Source of the DNA: Micavibrio_C sp965231165
GTDB lineage: Bacteria; Pseudomonadota; Alphaproteobacteria; Micavibrionales; Micavibrionaceae
Assembly (NCBI GenBank): GCA_965231165.1
Contig: OZ246421.1
Location: 1,240,001 to 1,304,000 of the forward strand
Direction of reading: 5' to 3'
DNA: 64,000 nucleotides
The first letter of the stretch is position 1; every line of letters begins with the position of its first letter. A program made the position numbers and the translations under genes. The notes under the pieces are model-generated. The model was not told the DNA's origin. It saw nothing but the letters and a program-made list of their open reading frames with translations, and did no database searches. Below are positions 60,024 through 64,000 of the stretch, piece by piece.

Positions 60024-60980
60024 ATGAAGGTCTGGATTCTTTTCCATCAGGAAGAAGACGCCGTTGAAAAGCACCCGGAGATTAAAAGCTGCCTGTGCCT
60101 GAAAGCAGAAGCAGAGAAATTCGGCGCGACAGCGCTGATCCTCAATCCCGAGCTTTTCGACATGATCATCGACTCTGCCAAAGAATGGCAGGCGCTGTAT
60201 AAGGGCGAAGTGCTGGCCACACCAGACCTGATCATTGCCCGCACAGGTACTGAAACTACCTATGCCGGATTTTCACTGCTGCGCTTTTACGAACGCATCG
60301 GCGTGACCGTGCTGAATAGCTGGCTGTCCATCGAATCCGTTGCCGATAAATTCCAGACGCACCAGATCCTCGCCAGTCAGGGTCTGCCCGTGCCGCGTAC
60401 GATCTTAGGCAAATTCCCCGCCAACATCGAAATGATCGAGCAAAAGCTTGGATTCCCCGTTGTGGTAAAAACGCTGCGCGGCACACGCGGCGGCGGTGTG
60501 TTTCTGGCAGAAACAAAACAACAATTCCAGAACCTGACTGATCTGATTGCACAATCGAACACCAACGTGCATTTCCTGTTTCAGGAATATATTTCCAAAA
60601 GTTTTGGCCGCGACCTGCGCGTCTATGTCGTGGGCAACCGTGTTGTCGCCGTGATGGAGCGCCAATCCAAGGATGGTAACTTCAAAGCCAACATTTCACT
60701 GGGCGGCGAAGGCAAGGCCTATCCGACCACGCCTGAAATCAACAAAATCGCGATTGCTGCGGTAAAGGCACTGGATCTCGATGTAGCCGGTGTCGATCTG
60801 TTGTTCGATGGCGACAAGTTCAAGGTCTGCGAAGTCAACAGCGCCGCCGCCCTGCAACGTCAGGCAGAAATCTGCAACGTCAATATCGCGCGCGAAGTGA
60901 TCATGTACGGCATGGCCAAAGCGAAGAAAAACACCAATCGCGGATTTTTCTCACGACTCAAGCGCCTGAGCGCCGCCTGA
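60024..60980 (+). CDS. RimK-like ATP-grasp ligase, copy 2
   Basis: 318 aa from ATG 60024 with GGAG upstream; the upstream in-frame ATG at 60009 lacks a site. Paralogue of copy 1 throughout: MKVWILFHQ start, DLIIARTGTETTYAGFSLLRFYE, SWLSIESVADKFQTHQILASQGLPVPRTILGKFP, TLRGTRGGGVF, FQEYISKSFGRDLRVYVVG, and AGVDLLFDGDKFKVCEVNSA. The substrate end differs (SAAALQRQAE against SAPGFCGEDG), consistent with distinct acceptors. The region between the copies is AT-rich. Confidence 0.88.
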   Translation: MKVWILFHQEEDAVEKHPEIKSCLCLKAEAEKFGATALILNPELFDMIIDSAKEWQALYKGEVLATPDLIIARTGTETTYAGFSLLRFYERIGVTVLNSWLSIESVADKFQTHQILASQGLPVPRTILGKFPANIEMIEQKLGFPVVVKTLRGTRGGGVFLAETKQQFQNLTDLIAQSNTNVHFLFQEYISKSFGRDLRVYVVGNRVVAVMERQSKDGNFKANISLGGEGKAYPTTPEINKIAIAAVKALDLDVAGVDLLFDGDKFKVCEVNSAAALQRQAEICNVNIAREVIMYGMAKAKKNTNRGFFSRLKRLSAA

Positions 60981-60988
60981 AATCCGGC

Positions 60989-62851
60989 TTAGGAAGGCGT
61001 AAACCCCGGCTTAGGGTGCCGCCGGTGATCGCAGGTCACGGCGGCATCAGGCTTTTTTAGGGGCGCACAGGCCTCCTTAAGCCAAGTCTTTTCGGTCGCG
61101 TCCAGATGCGGGCCGATCTCGCGTTCTACCTGTGCGTGATAATCATTCAGCCATGCCAGTTCATCATCGTTCATCAATGACAGATCAATCAGGCGCTTGT
61201 CGATCGGCACCAGCGTCACGGTTTCGAATTTCAGCGCGGGGGTATTGAGGCCATCATCTATCACGCCACCGTCTACCACCATGACCAGATTTTCGATGCG
61301 GATGCCAAAAGCACCGGTCTTATAATAACCCGGCTCGTTCGATACCAGCATCCCAGGCTTGTAGGGGCGCATGGCCGCCTTGGACACGCCGCCTCCCTGT
61401 TCATGCACAGACAGGTAGATACCCACACCGTGACCTGTGCCATGGCCGTAATTCATCTTTTGTTTCAGCAGCGGCTGGCGCGCCAGCATATCAATATCGA
61501 CGCCGCGTGTTCCTTCGGGGAATAGGGCGGAAGCGATCGCAATATGGCCTTTCAGCACCAGCGTATTGGCTTTCTTTTGTTCAAGTGTCGGTTCTCCCAC
61601 CGCAATAGTGCGGGTGATGTCCGTCGTGCCGTCATTATATTGCGCACCGCTATCGAGCAGCAGGATACCCGGCGGTTTGATCGCCGCGTGGTCTTTCTGG
61701 GTGGCGCGGTAATGCACTATGGCGCCATTGGCATTCCATCCGGCAATCGTATCAAAGCTGGTATCGCGGAAACCAGTTTGCTGACGGCGGAACTCCTCCA
61801 GTTTTTCAGCAACGGAAATTTCCGTGAGTTGCCCTTTGGGCGCTTCGTGATCGAACCAGCACAGGAACTTCGTTTCAGCGATGCCGTCACGTTTGTGGGC
61901 GGCGCGGATGGCGGCTTGCTCGGCAGGTGTCTTGCAGGCCTTGGGCAGCAAGCATAGGTCCTCAATATCCTTGAGTGTACCTTTGGCCTTTTCGATGACC
62001 TGCTTAAACCAGATCGAACCATTCTTGTGATCGAACAGAATGGGCTTCTTCGCCTCTTTGGAGAGCAGCGCCAGTTTTTTCAGTTCGTCGCCCAAGGTGG
62101 CGGGCGGCAGCACCTGTACACGGTTGCCCAGATGAGCTCTCACATCCGCCGGAATTTTTGCGGCGTCAATAAACCAGTCGACATTGCCATTGGCATGAAC
62201 AATCGCATTTGAAAGCGCAAATGGCGTATGCGGCACATCGGTGCCGCGGATATTCAGCAACCACGCAACAGAATCCGGCATCGTGATGACGGCCGCCACG
62301 CCGCCATTCTTGACTACCGCAGCCGCAATATCCTCGCGCTTTGCATCGGCGGTTTTACCCGCAACCTTGTCCGAGAATATTTCAACCAGTTGCATCGGCG
62401 GGCCGGGTTGATCACGCCAGACGGCATCAACGAGATTTTTGCGCAGCGGCTTCAACGTGACGTTCTTGGCTTTGACGATTGATTCAAGAGTGCCTATTTC
62501 CGCAGGTGTATGCAGCCGCGGATCATAACCGATCACACCGTTATCGGGCGCGTTCTCCAACAGCCATTCTGCCAGTTTCTTGGTGGTGCCTTCGATCCGT
62601 TCATACAGGTTTTCATCAACTTGTTTTTTGATCTGCTCGCGGTAACGACTATCGCTTTCGACCATGGCGCAGTCTTTCAACACAACCGCCACCCCGGCGG
62701 AACCGGTAAAACCGGTCAGCCACGATAAACGCTCGGCATGCGGCGGCACATATTCCCCGAGGAACTCGTCGCTACGCGGCACCAGAAAACCATCGATCTT
62801 CTGTTTCGTGAGTTGAGCGCGCAGCGCCTGAAGTTTATCTGCCTGTTCCAT
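60989..62851 (-). CDS. pepP: Xaa-Pro aminopeptidase (M24B)
   Basis: 620 aa with the three-domain layout of large APP-type enzymes. The C-terminal pita-bread domain shows the metal ligands: LLDSGAQYNDGTTDITRT (two Asp), GHGTGHGVGIYLSVHE (His), NEPGYYKTGAFGIRIENL (two Glu). N-terminal creatinase-like domains (LVPRSDEFLGEYVPPHAERLSWLTGF) are intact. It removes N-terminal residues next to proline. No strong Shine-Dalgarno is seen. Convergent to the ATP-grasp pair with an 8-bp gap. Confidence 0.93.
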   Translation of the reverse strand: MEQADKLQALRAQLTKQKIDGFLVPRSDEFLGEYVPPHAERLSWLTGFTGSAGVAVVLKDCAMVESDSRYREQIKKQVDENLYERIEGTTKKLAEWLLENAPDNGVIGYDPRLHTPAEIGTLESIVKAKNVTLKPLRKNLVDAVWRDQPGPPMQLVEIFSDKVAGKTADAKREDIAAAVVKNGGVAAVITMPDSVAWLLNIRGTDVPHTPFALSNAIVHANGNVDWFIDAAKIPADVRAHLGNRVQVLPPATLGDELKKLALLSKEAKKPILFDHKNGSIWFKQVIEKAKGTLKDIEDLCLLPKACKTPAEQAAIRAAHKRDGIAETKFLCWFDHEAPKGQLTEISVAEKLEEFRRQQTGFRDTSFDTIAGWNANGAIVHYRATQKDHAAIKPPGILLLDSGAQYNDGTTDITRTIAVGEPTLEQKKANTLVLKGHIAIASALFPEGTRGVDIDMLARQPLLKQKMNYGHGTGHGVGIYLSVHEQGGGVSKAAMRPYKPGMLVSNEPGYYKTGAFGIRIENLVMVVDGGVIDDGLNTPALKFETVTLVPIDKRLIDLSLMNDDELAWLNDYHAQVEREIGPHLDATEKTWLKEACAPLKKPDAAVTCDHRRHPKPGFTPS

Positions 62852-63009
62852 GATTTTTATCTTTACGTTTTTTGTGACTGTCGCGAATGACTATACAGAA
62901 TCCTTTATTATCAGTCATGTAAGCAAATCGGCCGGGTCACAATTTTCTTGCTCCCCACACTAAAGTTATGTAAAAAATAAAGCCTGTTAAATTGTTCAGG
63001 AGCTTTACA

Positions 63010-63264
63010 ATGTCCAAGCCCAGCATCGTTTCGCAATTCAAGACGGCGATCTGCACATCCGTTATCGCCACCGCACTTCTGACGAGTGCCGCTGTTGAAA
63101 TCGCGACGGAGAAAAAACCCAACCCGATGATGATCCTGATGGGAGCCCTCTTCGCGGCGACAGCGCGCAGCTCCTACAAATCGGCCAACCGCGAACTGAA
63201 CACATTGGAAATCATTCCTGCGGCGGCTGCCAAAACCAACACGCTCCCTTCACCCCATCAATAA
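63010..63264 (+). CDS. Small membrane-associated hypothetical protein
   Basis: 84 aa from ATG 63010 with AGGAG 6-8 nt upstream. One hydrophobic stretch (AICTSVIATALLTSAAVEIAT) and a second weaker one (NPMMILMGALFAATA). The C-terminus is Ala/Pro-rich. No family recognised. Divergent from pepP. Confidence 0.6.
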   Translation: MSKPSIVSQFKTAICTSVIATALLTSAAVEIATEKKPNPMMILMGALFAATARSSYKSANRELNTLEIIPAAAAKTNTLPSPHQ

Positions 63265-63274
63265 AGACTATCTA

Positions 63275-63302
63275 ATGACAGATTGAAAAGGCATGCTATT
63301 CT
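63275..63302 (+). promoter_or_regulatory. Candidate leaderless promoter for the J-protein gene
   Basis: ATGACA (63275-63280), 16-nt spacer, TATTCT (63297-63302), seven bases, ATG at 63310. No Shine-Dalgarno. Confidence 0.4.
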
Positions 63303-63309
63303 ATCCGGC

Positions 63310-63738
63310 ATGCCTTATCTGCTTCTTGTCATCGGGGCCGCTATCGGCCTTTTTGGATTGTATAAATTCTTCCTGTCGGCCAGCCCGAAACAGGTGGGGG
63401 CATTTCTGACCGCTGTGGTTTTCCTGATCCTGACAGTGGCGCTTTTATTCATGGCTGTTACAGGCCGCCTGCCCGCCGCGATTGCGCTGGTGGTGGCCAT
63501 CTGGCCGCTGGCATTCGCCTACTGGAAGGCCCGCCAACCGCGCAAACCCGCCGCCGCCAAATCCGTTAAAATGACCCGCGCCGAAGCGCTGGAAATACTG
63601 GGCCTGTCCGAACCCGCCAATGCCGAAGCCATCGAAGACGCCTATAAACGCCTGATGATGAAAGTCCACCCCGACCAGCAAGGCAGCGACTGGATGGCGG
63701 CCAAGCTGAACGAAGCCCGGGATTTATTGCTGAAATAG
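63310..63738 (+). CDS. Membrane-anchored J-domain protein (Tim14/DnaJ-like)
   Basis: 142 aa. N-terminal membrane helices (LLLVIGAAIGLFGLYKFF, FLTAVVFLILTVALLFMAV, AAIALVVAIWPLAFAYW) precede a C-terminal J-domain (about 88-142): MTRAEALEILGLSEPANAEAIEDAYKRLMMKVHPDQQGSDWMAAKLNEARDLLL with the catalytic HPD at 120-122. The J-domain-last, membrane-anchored order resembles mitochondrial Tim14/Pam18 and its alphaproteobacterial relatives. It recruits an Hsp70 (DnaK) by the HPD loop; client unknown. Confidence 0.85.
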   Translation: MPYLLLVIGAAIGLFGLYKFFLSASPKQVGAFLTAVVFLILTVALLFMAVTGRLPAAIALVVAIWPLAFAYWKARQPRKPAAAKSVKMTRAEALEILGLSEPANAEAIEDAYKRLMMKVHPDQQGSDWMAAKLNEARDLLLK

Positions 63739-63826
63739 CCATTATTCAGCGTGGGCCGGGTTGAATCCCCCCCCTTTCTGTGCGATTTTTCAGACATCGG
63801 TTCAACCTTGGAATTCCATAATATTC

Positions 63827-64000
63827 ATGCTGTTTGGCAAGTCGATCAAGCCCGTGCGCAAGGCCGTTTTTCCCGTCGCCGGATTGGGGACGCGGTTCCT
63901 GCCTGCGACCAAAGTCATGCCCAAGGAAATGCTGCCGCTGGTTGACCGCCCGCTGATCCAGCACGCGGTCGAAGAAGCGCGCGACGCCGGGATCGAGGAA
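63827..64000 (+). CDS. galU: UTP-glucose-1-phosphate uridylyltransferase, N-terminal part (truncated by window edge)
   Basis: 58 codons visible. The start MLFGKSIKPVRKAVFPVAGLGTRFLPATKVMPKEMLPLVDRPLIQHAVEEA contains the nucleotidyltransferase loop GLGTRFLPATK and the GalU-type KEMLPLVDRPLI. It makes UDP-glucose for envelope polysaccharides. A CATAAT hexamer lies just upstream of the ATG. The rest is outside the window. Confidence 0.92.
   Translation, partial: MLFGKSIKPVRKAVFPVAGLGTRFLPATKVMPKEMLPLVDRPLIQHAVEEARDAGIEE

Noticed and set aside
63751..63945. 64-aa frame before and overlapping galU
   Set aside because: The galU frame is unmistakable from 63827; this is a shadow.

Overview
The window is a gene-dense (about 90% coding) chromosomal segment of a flagellated alphaproteobacterium. 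Evidence for this: a CtrA master regulator with its phosphoacceptor Asp at position 51; the alphaproteobacterial flagellin regulators FlbT and FlaF; an FlbD-type sigma-54 activator; a TipF-like degenerate EAL protein; and KdsB/O-antigen genes of a Gram-negative envelope. The gene order fliF-fliG-fliH-fliN-motA-flbD-flhA-flhF-flhG fits Rhodospirillales or Micavibrionales-like lineages; a finer assignment is not possible from sequence alone. No tRNA, rRNA, insertion sequence, prophage or CRISPR array was seen.

Layout. 1-10 kb: late flagellar genes (fliK end, flgD, flgE, two flagellins flanking a TPR-methyltransferase, flbT-flaF). 10-29.7 kb: an early/middle flagellar block (FlaG-like, fliF-G-H-N, motA, flbD, flhA, flhF, flhG, a second FliK-like gene, then fliJ-fliI on the minus strand), interrupted by a SET-domain gene and three lipoproteins. 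29.8-34.3 kb: accessory genes, namely a tandem ELM1-like pair, three small secreted proteins (two with peptidoglycan-binding domains) and a putative papain-like protein. 34.5-39.5 kb: ctrA, an endonuclease/phosphatase-fold protein, pgsA, pyrD and a TipF-like EAL protein. 39.5-56.8 kb: a split yejA/B/E/F peptide importer with kdsB, an O-antigen ligase, GNAT-like proteins, an M20 hydrolase and a ThiE-like gene between its parts. 56.8-64 kb: lipoproteins and a zincin, rpsU, a tandem ATP-grasp (RimK-like) pair, Xaa-Pro aminopeptidase, a Tim14-like J-protein and the start of galU.

How the parts fit. FlbD plus sigma-54 probably drives flbT-flaF: a textbook -24/-12 site lies upstream. The flagellin and flbT mRNAs share an extended ribosome-binding box at identical spacing. 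CtrA and the TipF-like protein tie flagellar assembly to the cell cycle. Envelope genes (Kdo, O-antigen, phosphatidylglycerolphosphate, lipoproteins, peptidoglycan binding) dominate the rest.

Two themes stand out. First, five adjacent paralogue pairs occur (flagellins, ELM1-like, peptidoglycan-binding, GNAT-like, ATP-grasp). Second, several genes without a Shine-Dalgarno sequence have a promoter-like -10 element 6-8 nt before the ATG, which predicts leaderless mRNAs.
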